From positions 1 through 7,859 of the forward strand of contig CAYVLC010000126.1 in the NCBI GenBank assembly GCA_964452155.1: a DNA stretch of 7,859 nucleotides. The letters are read 5' to 3'. Position numbers and translations under genes: made by a program. This document shows, one piece after another, positions 1-5,769 of this stretch; positions within the stretch are counted from its first letter, which is position 1; every line of letters begins with the position of its first letter. The DNA is from UBA2632 sp964452155. Lineage in GTDB: Bacteria; Bacteroidota; Bacteroidia; Bacteroidales; Dysgonomonadaceae. Below the pieces are notes generated by a model. The model did not search any database. It saw only the letters and a program-made list of their open reading frames with translations, and was not told the DNA's origin.

Positions 1-52
1 TTGTTGTTGTTGTTGTTGTGTAGGTAAGCAACCACCTTATTATTATTATTTA
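1..52. repeat. Trinucleotide microsatellites downstream of the flavoprotein gene
   Basis: Six perfect TTG units occupy 1-18, and four TTA units occupy 37-48. The TAA stop of the minus-strand flavoprotein gene (50-52 on the plus strand) lies at the edge of the TTA run, so on the coding strand the stop is followed by several more TAA triplets. The TTG run touches the window edge and may be longer. No gene is visible in 1-49. Confidence 0.7.
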
Positions 53-1153
53 TTGTGCACCTAGGGATTCTAGTTTTAGTTTTGCCACATATTTTGCCTC
101 TGCATACTCTTCCATAATTTGAGAGATGGTCTCTTTGACCGATATAATTTTTTCGGCCAAATATGCTCTACTACCTGCAAAAGAGAAGCCTTGGTCGAGG
201 TTGCCTTGTGCTGCATTGAAAAGGGCTTGTGCTATGCAGAAGGGTGCTTTTTTGTAGTCGCATGTTTTTAGGCATTTCCATGGGCAGCTTATAGGCATAG
301 TCTCTCCGGCTTGTATTTTTTTCACAAAGGGGCTAGAGATTACTCTACCCGGCAGGCCTACAGGGCTATCTATAAGTGTGATATCGGTGGCGGTGGCTTG
401 TAGGTAGTTTTGCTTGAAGGCGTCAGAGACATCGCACTCGAGGGTGGTAACAAAACGCGACCCCATTTTTACGGCACTTGCTCCGGCCTCTATGGCCTGG
501 TACATATCTTGCCCAGTATAGACGCCGCCTGCGGCAATAACAGGGATATCTATGCCGTAGTGTTCTTGAAAGGGTTTTATGACCGCTAGGGTCTCTTGAA
601 TGAGCTGGCTAAGGGGTTTTTGGGTAGAGAGCAGTTCGTCTTTTTTGAAACCTACATGGCCGCCAGCCATGGGGCCCTCTACTACTATAGCATCGGGGAC
701 ACAGTTGTACTTGTTGGCCCAATAGTTGAAAATAACGCGAGCTGCACGTGCAGACGATACTTTGGGGACAAACTTGGTGGTACATCCTGGGGGCAAGTCG
801 GGTTTTTTTAAGAACAAACCGGCACCTATGAACACTACATCTACATTTTCGTGGAGTGCTATACTAAGTAGGTCGTCAAAATCTGTGATGGCCATCATGA
901 TATTGACACCGATGATGCCGTCAGATTTTTCGCGTGCTTTTCTGATCTCTTTGGTGAGGGCTATCTTGTTGGATGCACGAAATTTTTTTCTGTAATTGGG
1001 TTCTAGCATGCCTATACCTACTGCAGATATAACTCCTATACCTCCTGCATTGGCTACGGCCGAGGCCAAGCCCGAAAGCGATACACAAATGCCCATACCG
1101 CCTTGTATGATGGGTAGTTTTGGTATTAACCCCCCTATATTCAGTTTTTTCAT
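50..1153 (-). CDS. Nitronate monooxygenase / 2-nitropropane dioxygenase family flavoprotein
   Basis: This 367-residue protein is an FMN-dependent TIM-barrel enzyme of the nitronate monooxygenase family, which oxidises alkyl nitronates; FabK-type enoyl-ACP reductases and PfaD-like proteins are relatives, so the substrate is uncertain. Visible signatures are the N-terminal PIIQGGMG stretch (14-21), NAGGIGVIS (35-43), the AGGH motif with the likely catalytic His166, and the FMN-phosphate region AAGGV (207-211) plus MGSRF (230-234). Near the C-terminus is a cysteine cluster, C290-X3-C294-X3-C298-X7-C306, followed by a conserved-looking GFSFAGSRAY segment; I associate this cluster with versions of the family from anaerobes, and it could bind a metal or Fe-S centre. 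The ATG at 1153 is preceded on the coding strand by an A-rich leader with several A7-A8 runs, normal for Bacteroidota. It is divergent from the YgbA-family gene. The protein appears cytosolic, with no signal peptide or membrane segment. Confidence 0.9.
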   Translation of the reverse strand: MKKLNIGGLIPKLPIIQGGMGICVSLSGLASAVANAGGIGVISAVGIGMLEPNYRKKFRASNKIALTKEIRKAREKSDGIIGVNIMMAITDFDDLLSIALHENVDVVFIGAGLFLKKPDLPPGCTTKFVPKVSSARAARVIFNYWANKYNCVPDAIVVEGPMAGGHVGFKKDELLSTQKPLSQLIQETLAVIKPFQEHYGIDIPVIAAGGVYTGQDMYQAIEAGASAVKMGSRFVTTLECDVSDAFKQNYLQATATDITLIDSPVGLPGRVISSPFVKKIQAGETMPISCPWKCLKTCDYKKAPFCIAQALFNAAQGNLDQGFSFAGSRAYLAEKIISVKETISQIMEEYAEAKYVAKLKLESLGAQ

Positions 1154-1587
1154 TGTTGAGTGTTTTTTTTAACGTGTTTGTTTTTTGTTGTTGAGTAATT
1201 TTTTTTCTCTCTCTTTTTTTACACTGTGCCTCTTTTTTTTGATGGTTGTGGAAAAAGACCCACAGGGTATAAAAAAAATTATTATCTTGGCATACACTCA
1301 TTATAAAAAACCTTTGCTAAGGGAATAAAATAATTTGTTGTGCAATAGCGTCAATTCAATAACAGTTTGCTATTAATAATACAACAAAGGTAACACATTG
1401 TTTGTTTAGCTACCCACTGTATAAATATAAAAAAACTATCTAAATGAGTAGGTTTAGTTAAGTTGCTGAAAACTTTGTGCGAGGTATCAATTTGTAAGAA
1501 CCTGCACGATGCACAGAAAGTGGTATTTCTTTTTGATTGAAAGAAGAAATATGTTACTTTTACCAATTCTATGAACGATGGCGTACA
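1154..1587. other. Divergent intergenic region between the flavoprotein and YgbA-family genes
   Basis: No convincing gene lies here. The flavoprotein side (1154-1240) is made of T-runs (1163-1170, 1199-1206, 1214-1220, 1233-1240), read as A-rich leader on the minus strand. There is a small dyad TGTGG/CCACA (1247-1251 and 1260-1264), and a larger imperfect hairpin at 1334-1388 listed separately. On the minus strand TACCTTTG (1392 to 1385) matches the Bacteroidota -7 consensus, but it has no -33 partner and would imply a leader over 200 nt long. No exact TAnnTTTG was found on the plus strand ahead of the YgbA-family gene. Confidence 0.6.
1334..1388. repeat. Imperfect long inverted repeat in the divergent promoter region
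   Basis: The left arm is TTTGTTGT (1334-1341), two bases, then AATAGC (1344-1349). The right arm is GCTATT (1369-1374), six bases, then ACAACAAA (1381-1388). These give 14 perfect base pairs in two blocks of 6 and 8, separated by an asymmetric 2/6-nt internal loop, with a 19-nt apical loop. No T-run follows on either strand, so it is not a standard intrinsic terminator. Its place between divergent promoters suggests an operator or leader structure. Confidence 0.6.
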
Positions 1588-1902
1588 ATGAACGGTGATG
1601 AAAAAAAGGTAGTACACAAAATGATAATGTTGTATTGCAACGCTAACCACCATACTGGTGATGTGTTGTGCAACAGTTGCGAGGAGCTAAGGGAGTATGC
1701 TTTTGCTCGGTTGGAGCGGTGTCCGTTTGGAGAGCAAAAGCCTACGTGTGGCAGTTGCACTATACATTGCTACAAACCCGAGATGAAGGCCCGAATAAAA
1801 AAAGTGATGCGTTTTGCAGGGCCCCGCATGCTACTGGTGAGCCCCATATACACGCTGCACCATTTATATAAAGAGTATAAGCGAAAAAGGCTGTACGGAT
1901 AG
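1588..1902 (+). CDS. ygbA: YgbA-like 'nitrous oxide-stimulated promoter' family protein (cysteine-rich)
   Basis: This 104-residue protein resembles the YgbA_NO family, named after E. coli ygbA, which is induced by nitrosative stress under NsrR control; its biochemical role is unsettled. Diagnostic stretches are KMIMLYC (11-17), the block RCPFGEQKPTC (44-54), HCY (60-62) and MRFAGPRML (74-82). There are seven cysteines (17, 28, 31, 45, 54, 57, 61), arranged in part as CXXC pairs, plus His21, His22 and His60, which looks like a metal-binding site. I chose the ATG at 1588 because family members begin about ten residues before the KMI motif; an in-frame TTG at 1537 would add 17 residues of unlikely sequence. 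It is cytosolic and basic at the C-terminus (YKRKRLYG). The regulator gene starts 80 bp downstream on the same strand, and the pair may be co-transcribed. Confidence 0.85.
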   Translation: MNGDEKKVVHKMIMLYCNANHHTGDVLCNSCEELREYAFARLERCPFGEQKPTCGSCTIHCYKPEMKARIKKVMRFAGPRMLLVSPIYTLHHLYKEYKRKRLYG

Positions 1903-1982
1903 GCAACTAGGGGAGCCAGCGAGTGGGAGAGTGGGAGTGTTATAAAATTTATTTTTTTTCTGTGCTATAAAAATGGAATGAT
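1903..1982 (+). repeat. Short tandem repeat in the gap between the YgbA-family gene and the regulator
   Basis: GAGTGGGA occurs twice in tandem (1921-1928, 1929-1936) and is followed by AT-rich sequence (TATAAAATTTATT, then a T8 run) up to the start codon at 1983. No terminator hairpin and no exact TAnnTTTG element is visible, so neither a separate promoter nor co-transcription can be settled from sequence. Confidence 0.5.
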
Positions 1983-2864
1983 ATGTCGGTAATAAAAAAA
2001 GATACTGTTCTTTCTGAGGTGCTTGCACAACATCATATACTGATACCTATTATTAACAGATTTGGTATAAAACTGGGTGTAGGCAACAAAAGCATAGAGG
2101 CTATTTGCGAAGAACAGGAGCTGAATGTAGAGTTTATTGTGACCATCTTGAATGTATATTTGGACGACAAGTATATATCGGATAAAAAGCTGGCACAATT
2201 TGATTTGGAGCCCATAGCCAACTACTTCAACAAAACTATACAAAACTACTTGCAATCTCTTGTTCCTAACATAGAGAAGCATTTGCATGCCTTTATAGCA
2301 CTTAGTGGCTCTAACAAAGAGGAGCTGAAGGCTCTACAAAAGGTGTTTTACCAGTTTAAGGAGGAGTTGGTGCAGCACCTAGAGAAGGGGTTAGAACACA
2401 CGGGGCCTTATCCGCACGAGTTGTTGAGAGACATAAAAAGCATACTGATAAAGCATGTGTCGGGCAATTTTAATCAGAACTTGTGCTATGCTGTTATTTT
2501 TTCGGTAGGAAGTTTAGAGAGCGATTTGATAGTGCACAATAGATTGAGGAATAGTATCTTGCAACCCAAGCTAGACAAGCTGAATAGCACCGACATAGGG
2601 TCGTTGCAAAACTGTATTGCTAGCAACAACCCCAAGCCTACTAAAAAAAAGTTGCTTACTAAGCGCGAGACAGAGATATTGAAACTGATAGCGCATGGCG
2701 ACCTCAACAAACAGATTGCCGATAAACTAAATATCAGTTTAAACACTGTGTTGACGCACCGCAAGAACATACTATCTAAGACTGGCATAAAAACCGTTTC
2801 GGGCCTCACGCTCTATTGCATTTCAAACGGACTGTTGTCTCCCGATGAGCTAAAGATGGACTAA
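1983..2864 (+). CDS. RIC/YtfE/ScdA-like regulator with C-terminal LuxR-type HTH, degenerate metal site
   Basis: This 293-residue protein has three parts. Residues 8-60 match the ScdA_N/DUF542 domain of RIC (repair of iron centres) proteins, but the family's 'FCCGG' is LGVGN here (31-35). Residues 75-200 resemble the hemerythrin-like domain of RIC: ELVQHLEKG (128-136) aligns with the family's ELxxHxxxEE, and VHNRLRNSILQP (184-195) with HxxLENxxLFP. His132 and His185 are kept, but both partner glutamates are replaced (Gly136, Arg189), and the leading His-His pair is absent (Thr85-Ile86 region). Residues 224-285 form a LuxR/GerE helix-turn-helix: LTKRETEIL, then NKQIADKLNISLNTVLTHR. I infer a cytosolic transcription factor that kept the RIC fold but probably not its di-iron chemistry. 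The upstream neighbour belongs to a nitric-oxide-responsive family, which supports a nitrosative-stress role. Proteins of this architecture occur elsewhere in Bacteroidota; I know of no established ligand. Confidence 0.85.
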   Translation: MSVIKKDTVLSEVLAQHHILIPIINRFGIKLGVGNKSIEAICEEQELNVEFIVTILNVYLDDKYISDKKLAQFDLEPIANYFNKTIQNYLQSLVPNIEKHLHAFIALSGSNKEELKALQKVFYQFKEELVQHLEKGLEHTGPYPHELLRDIKSILIKHVSGNFNQNLCYAVIFSVGSLESDLIVHNRLRNSILQPKLDKLNSTDIGSLQNCIASNNPKPTKKKLLTKRETEILKLIAHGDLNKQIADKLNISLNTVLTHRKNILSKTGIKTVSGLTLYCISNGLLSPDELKMD

Positions 2865-2955
2865 AACCTTGATGCGTGTACTCTCTCTTGTCTATTAATA
2901 GGAGCATCTGGAGGCTTAGACCATGAGAGGCACCACCCATTGGCACCATGCGCAT

Positions 2956-2991
2956 GGGGGGGGGAGGGGTAGGCATGGGGCCATACAGGGG
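2956..2991 (+). other. Candidate four-layer G-quadruplex
   Basis: Four runs of at least four G on the plus strand are G9 (2956-2964), G4 (2966-2969), G4 (2977-2980) and G4 (2988-2991), with loops of 1, 7 and 7 nt. This satisfies the usual G3+N1-7 rule with G4 tracts. It lies about 90 nt past the regulator stop codon and about 40 nt upstream of the predicted MFS -7 element. Confidence 0.6.
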
Positions 2992-3011
2992 CAATGGCTG
3001 GCTATAGTGAT

Positions 3012-3034
3012 GGGGGGGCTGTGTTGTACATTTG
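3012..3034 (+). promoter_or_regulatory. Putative Bacteroidota-type promoter with G7 tract in the spacer
   Basis: TACATTTG (3027-3034) is an exact match to the Bacteroidota -7 element TAnnTTTG, placed 43 bp before the MFS start codon. The 19-21 bp spacer region upstream includes an uninterrupted run of seven G (3012-3018). No clear TTG-type -33 element is present at the expected distance, so the promoter may be weak or activator-dependent. Confidence 0.45.
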
Positions 3035-3040
3035 ATGTTG

Positions 3041-3060
3041 GATATAGATATAGATATAGA
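3041..3060 (+). repeat. GATATA hexamer repeat in the MFS leader
   Basis: Three perfect GATATA units (3041-3058) are followed by degenerate GATAGATTGATAGAG up to the start codon at 3078. The repeat sits between the predicted -7 element and the ATG, so changes in copy number would change leader length without touching the reading frame. Confidence 0.7.
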
Positions 3061-3077
3061 TAGATTGATAGAGTGAT

Positions 3078-4238
3078 ATGAAAAGTAGAACAATTGCTTT
3101 TGTTTCTGTTTTTGCCGGAATTCTTTTGTTTGGCATTTCTATGGTAATGGTTGGTTCTGTGCTGCCGCTTCTGAAGGCGAGGCTGGGCCTATCGGACATT
3201 GTAGCCGGAGGCTTGTTCTCTATACTGCCTTTTGGGTTGCTTATAGGTTCGGTTTATTTTGGGCCTGTGAGCGACAAGTATGGCTATAGGTGGGTGCTGG
3301 CAACTGCATCGTTGTTTTTGGCCATTGGTTTTGTTGGTATAGCCCACTCTGCAGGGTTGTGGTTGCTGCGGTTGTGCATATTGTTTTTTGGTATTGGTGG
3401 GGGTGTTATTAATGGTGCTTCGAGTGCACTGATAGCCGATATGAGCAGCCACAACAAAAAAATAGCCAATCTTAATCTCTTGGGTGTCTTTTTTGGGTTG
3501 GGTGCATTTTGTATGCCATTTGTGTTGAGCATAGTAAGGCCGGCCCATTATACAGTGGTGATAAACATTGTAGCTGCAACAGCTCTGTTGGTGGCAGTTT
3601 TGTTTCTCTCTATTTCGTATCCTGTAGGGGTGCAAAAAGAGAAGATATCGTTGAGGCTGATACCTATGTTTTTCAAAAACAAGGTTTTTTTGATTATCTG
3701 TTTCTTTTTGTTTTTTCAGTCTGCTTTTGAGGCCATAATGAATAATTGGTCGGTAACCTATTTTACAGCGCACCTGGGTGTAGATCAGCAGCAAGCACTG
3801 GTGGCACTCTCCTCTTTGGTATTGGGTATGACACTGATGCGCATACTTACGGGGGGTGTTTTTAGAAACATAGCTACAAAAAACTTGTTGCGAATGGCCT
3901 TTCTGTTTTTGTCGGTAGGGGCCGTTTGTCTGTTTATACAATTGCCATCTACCCATTATTTAAATATTTTTGGTTTGTTTTTGATAGGTGCGGGCCTCTC
4001 TCCCGGTTTTCCTGTTATGTTGGGTCTTACTGGCAATATGTATAAAGAAATATCTGGTACAGCATTTAGCTTTGCAATGCTGATAGCACTAACAGGCAAT
4101 ATTGTTATTAATTACGCAACTGGAGTTTTGGTACAATACTTTGGGGTACGCGCCTTTATATATGTAATTCTTGCAGAAATCATTATTATGATTACACTAT
4201 ACTCGTTCATTAGAAACGAAAAGAAATTGTTGGCTTAG
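3078..4238 (+). CDS. Major facilitator superfamily transporter, possibly sugar/FHS-like
   Basis: This 386-residue inner-membrane protein has twelve predicted membrane segments, at roughly 7-29, 42-62, 73-91, 94-120, 131-153, 158-180, 201-224, 239-256, 268-288, 293-320, 328-350 and 355-376. The loop between helices 2 and 3 carries MFS motif A as GPVSDKYGYR (62-71), and the central cytoplasmic loop (about 181-200) is short and basic. GGGVINGASSALIAD (107-121) in helix 4 and FEAIMNNW (217-224) in helix 7 recall the fucose/glucose FHS branch, but this is a weak resemblance and the substrate is unknown. The length is typical of the superfamily. The ATG follows an A/T-rich GATATA leader. The creatininase-family gene starts 62 bp downstream on the same strand and is probably in the same operon, so its product may act on the imported compound. 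Confidence 0.85.
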   Translation: MKSRTIAFVSVFAGILLFGISMVMVGSVLPLLKARLGLSDIVAGGLFSILPFGLLIGSVYFGPVSDKYGYRWVLATASLFLAIGFVGIAHSAGLWLLRLCILFFGIGGGVINGASSALIADMSSHNKKIANLNLLGVFFGLGAFCMPFVLSIVRPAHYTVVINIVAATALLVAVLFLSISYPVGVQKEKISLRLIPMFFKNKVFLIICFFLFFQSAFEAIMNNWSVTYFTAHLGVDQQQALVALSSLVLGMTLMRILTGGVFRNIATKNLLRMAFLFLSVGAVCLFIQLPSTHYLNIFGLFLIGAGLSPGFPVMLGLTGNMYKEISGTAFSFAMLIALTGNIVINYATGVLVQYFGVRAFIYVILAEIIIMITLYSFIRNEKKLLA

Positions 4239-4257
4239 ATTATTATAAGTAATTGAA

Positions 4258-4272
4258 AATAAAAGTTTTATT
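4258..4272. repeat. AT-rich palindrome between the MFS and creatininase-family genes
   Basis: AATAAAA-G-TTTTATT is a perfect dyad with 7-bp arms around one base. It lacks a GC stem and so is a poor intrinsic terminator. It could be an operator-like site or chance in AT-rich sequence. Confidence 0.4.
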
Positions 4273-4300
4273 GAAACATAACCCATAATATATAAATAGA

Positions 4301-5050
4301 ATGATAGATATAACCAAGCTCTCGTGGGGAGAGATTAAACAAAACAGTTACCAAGTTGTAGTATTGCCATGGGGGGCAATAGAACCACACAACTATCACA
4401 TGCCTTATCTTACAGACGCCTATCTATCGCATGAGATTGCAAAGGCGGGAGCACAATTGGCTTTAGAAAAGGCCAATAAGCTATGTATGGTGTTGCCGCC
4501 CATCTATTTGGGGTCGCAAAATCCTGGACAATGGGGCATGCCATTTTGCATTCATACCAACTACGAAACTCAGAAAGCCATTCTTACCGACATTGTATCC
4601 TCGTTGCATAAACAGGGTTTCAGGAAATTGCTTATTGTAAATGGTCATGGAGGCAACACTTTTAAATCTATGATTCGCGATTTGGCTATGAAACTACCCG
4701 ATTTCTTTATTTTGGCTTCAGATTGGTACGGAATTGTACCACGAGACGGCTATTTTGAAGAAGAAATAGACGATCATGCTGGTGAACAAGAAACATCGGT
4801 GTTGATGCATTTTCTTCCGGATTTAGTGAAGCTTGAAACAGCAGGAAGTGGTACTTTGCATCCTTGGGACATTCAAGCGATAAACGATAAAACCGCATGG
4901 GCACCACGCAATTGGAAGCAAGCAACAGACGACACGGGTGTGGGAAACCCCGAAAAATCTACAGCCGATAAGGGAAAGAGGTACGCCAATGAGGTGATTA
5001 AAAGAATAGCTAAGCTGTTGGTAGAATTGGCTGATAGACCAGAGAGTTAA
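4301..5050 (+). CDS. Creatininase-family metal-dependent amidohydrolase
   Basis: This 249-residue cytosolic enzyme belongs to the creatininase superfamily, whose members hydrolyse cyclic amides or related C-N/C-C bonds. Examples are creatininase, the FAPy deformylase ArfB, MftE and the inositol-pathway hydrolase IolN. The metal site is intact: Glu28, His30 and Asp39 in GAIEPHNYHMPYLTD have exactly the spacing of creatininase Glu34/His36/Asp45; His116 lies in NGHGGN (114-119); and glutamates lie in DDHAGEQETS (157-166). The residues after the first His are Asn-Tyr, where the family usually has Gly-Pro, and LGSQNPGQWGMPF (70-82) replaces the common S-x-E-H-xx-F-P pattern. This suggests a subgroup with its own substrate, so creatinine should not be assumed. 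The length is normal for the family. The start is the only ATG close to the conserved N-terminus, with an A-rich leader. It probably shares a transcript with the MFS gene. Confidence 0.85.
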   Translation: MIDITKLSWGEIKQNSYQVVVLPWGAIEPHNYHMPYLTDAYLSHEIAKAGAQLALEKANKLCMVLPPIYLGSQNPGQWGMPFCIHTNYETQKAILTDIVSSLHKQGFRKLLIVNGHGGNTFKSMIRDLAMKLPDFFILASDWYGIVPRDGYFEEEIDDHAGEQETSVLMHFLPDLVKLETAGSGTLHPWDIQAINDKTAWAPRNWKQATDDTGVGNPEKSTADKGKRYANEVIKRIAKLLVELADRPES

Positions 5051-5115
5051 AAATTATGAATGTAGTGGTTGATAGTTGATAGTAAGCTGATTAATTGATT
5101 AACTGTTTAATTCCC

Positions 5116-5140
5116 TGTCATTCCGACCAGCGGGAGGAAT
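5116..5140 (+). repeat. Hairpin repeat family, copy 1
   Basis: The 25-bp unit is TGTCATTCC, then GACCAGCGGGA, then GGAAT. It is identical to copy 2 at 5424-5448. It folds with ATTCC pairing GGAAT, two tandem G/A mismatches, then CC/GG around AGC. The CC immediately before it is shared with inverted copy 3 at 5770-5796. Confidence 0.75.
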
Positions 5141-5274
5141 TTCTTGAATCTTTGGAATGTCATGCTGTCGCATGTAAAAAACTGGCACACAGATGATACT
5201 GATGCGACTGATTGACGCTGATAGGTGGGTAACGAGTGAACAGTTAGCAAACTACAATGTATCTGTAGGACCGT

Positions 5275-5299
5275 AGAGACGGCAATTTATAGCGTCTCT
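5275..5299. repeat. Palindromic repeat AGAGACG...CGTCTCT
   Basis: Perfect 7-bp arms (5275-5281 and 5293-5299) surround an 11-nt AT-rich loop. It resembles, from memory, GTAGAGACGC-type palindromes dispersed in some Bacteroidota genomes. A T-run does not follow, so it is not a typical terminator. Confidence 0.6.
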
Positions 5300-5322
5300 C
5301 TGAATAGAAAATAGCAGCAGAT

Positions 5323-5347
5323 AGCTGTTAGCTGTCAGCTGTTAGCT
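5323..5347 (+). repeat. AGCTGTY heptamer tandem repeat
   Basis: Three and a half units of a 7-bp repeat (AGCTGTT, AGCTGTC, AGCTGTT, AGCT) are followed directly by a short T-run. The array contains the inner dyad AGCTG-T-CAGCT. Confidence 0.7.
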
Positions 5348-5423
5348 TTTTCATACAGGCCTCAATGGCCGCCCCCCAGCCCCCTCTAAAGTGGAGATGC
5401 GAAGAGCTGATAAGCGATTTCAT

Positions 5424-5448
5424 TGTCATTCCGACCAGCGGGAGGAAT
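5424..5448 (+). repeat. Hairpin repeat family, copy 2
   Basis: Identical over 25 of 25 bases to copy 1, in the same orientation, 308 bp away. The flanking bases differ, so the repeat boundary on the left is near TGTCATTCC. Confidence 0.75.
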
Positions 5449-5543
5449 CTATAACAAAAACTCTGCAAGCATTTAACAGATATTTCACTCCGTTCAGTAT
5501 GAAGTGATTATTGTCAGTACCACATAACACATATCGCATACCT

Positions 5544-5626
5544 GACCAAATTGTCAAGTGTCAACTCTTAATTCTCCGTGTCTTCTGTGTTTTCTCTATG
5601 CCCTCTGTGGTAAAAACAATTTGGTC
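5544..5626. repeat. 83-bp segment bounded by 11-bp perfect inverted repeats
   Basis: GACCAAATTGT (5544-5554) and ACAATTTGGTC (5616-5626) are exact reverse complements. Outside them CCT (5541-5543) matches AGG (5629-5631) after a 2-nt bulge. The interior has CT-rich degenerate repeats of the form TCCGTGTC / TTCTGTG / CCCTCTGTGGTAAA. The layout is that of a tiny MITE-like or hairpin element; there is no coding capacity. Confidence 0.6.
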
Positions 5627-5769
5627 GCAGGCCATCAGCTCATTTCCCGAGTTTCGAGTTTCGAATTTTCGCGTCTCGACTTCTGCATTTCGCCGCTATC
5701 AGCCAAACGGTTAACACCTAGCACTATTCCTCTAGTTATTAGTTTCTAGTCCCTAGTCCCTTTTAAAAG

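Larger units (their letters stand above)
2865..3077. promoter_or_regulatory. G-rich intergenic region upstream of the MFS gene
   Basis: It contains, in order, a 12-bp perfect palindrome CCATGCGCATGG (2946-2957), a G-quadruplex candidate (2956-2991), a G7 tract (3012-3018), a -7 promoter element (3027-3034) and a GATATA repeat (3041-3060) ending just before the ATG at 3078. No T-tailed terminator for the upstream regulator gene is visible. Confidence 0.55.

Noticed and set aside
921..1301. Minus-strand open frame of 126 codons overlapping the flavoprotein start.
   Set aside because: Lys/Gln-rich because it translates the A-rich leader; it overlaps a clear gene in another frame.
1311..1322. 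Small hairpin CCTT-TGCT-AAGG.
   Set aside because: A four-bp stem with no T-run; expected by chance.
1385..1392. Minus-strand TACCTTTG as the flavoprotein promoter.
   Set aside because: It matches the -7 consensus but has no -33 partner, overlaps the right arm of the hairpin, and would need a leader of more than 200 nt.
1537..1587. TTG start giving a 17-residue N-terminal extension of the YgbA-family protein.
   Set aside because: The extension is not family-like, and the ATG at 1588 lies at the usual distance from the conserved KMI..YC motif.
1351..1653. Minus-strand open frame of 100 codons antisense to the YgbA-family gene.
   Set aside because: No family resemblance; the opposite strand encodes a conserved protein.
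2923..3063. Plus-strand 46-codon open frame with a His/Gly-rich start (HWHHAHGGG) and a tail of Tyr-Arg repeats.
   Set aside because: The composition follows directly from the G-runs and the GATATA microsatellite; there is no recognisable family and it overlaps the predicted MFS promoter.
2806..3093. Minus-strand open frame with a proline-rich stretch (PMPTPPPPMRM).
   Set aside because: The prolines come from C-runs opposite the G tracts; no plausible domain.
3189..3956. Long minus-strand open frame of 255 codons antisense to the MFS gene.
   Set aside because: Composition is low-complexity Gln/Lys/Tyr/Cys with no domain, while the plus strand encodes a clear twelve-helix transporter.
5323..5350. 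AGCTGTY array plus T-run as an intrinsic terminator for the creatininase-family gene.
   Set aside because: The only perfect stem is a 5-bp dyad around one base, which cannot form a normal loop, and it lies more than 270 bp past the stop codon.
5511..5749. Two overlapping plus-strand open frames of 60-70 codons in the repeat region.
   Set aside because: They run through tandem repeats and an inverted-repeat element, lack family resemblance and have no initiation context.
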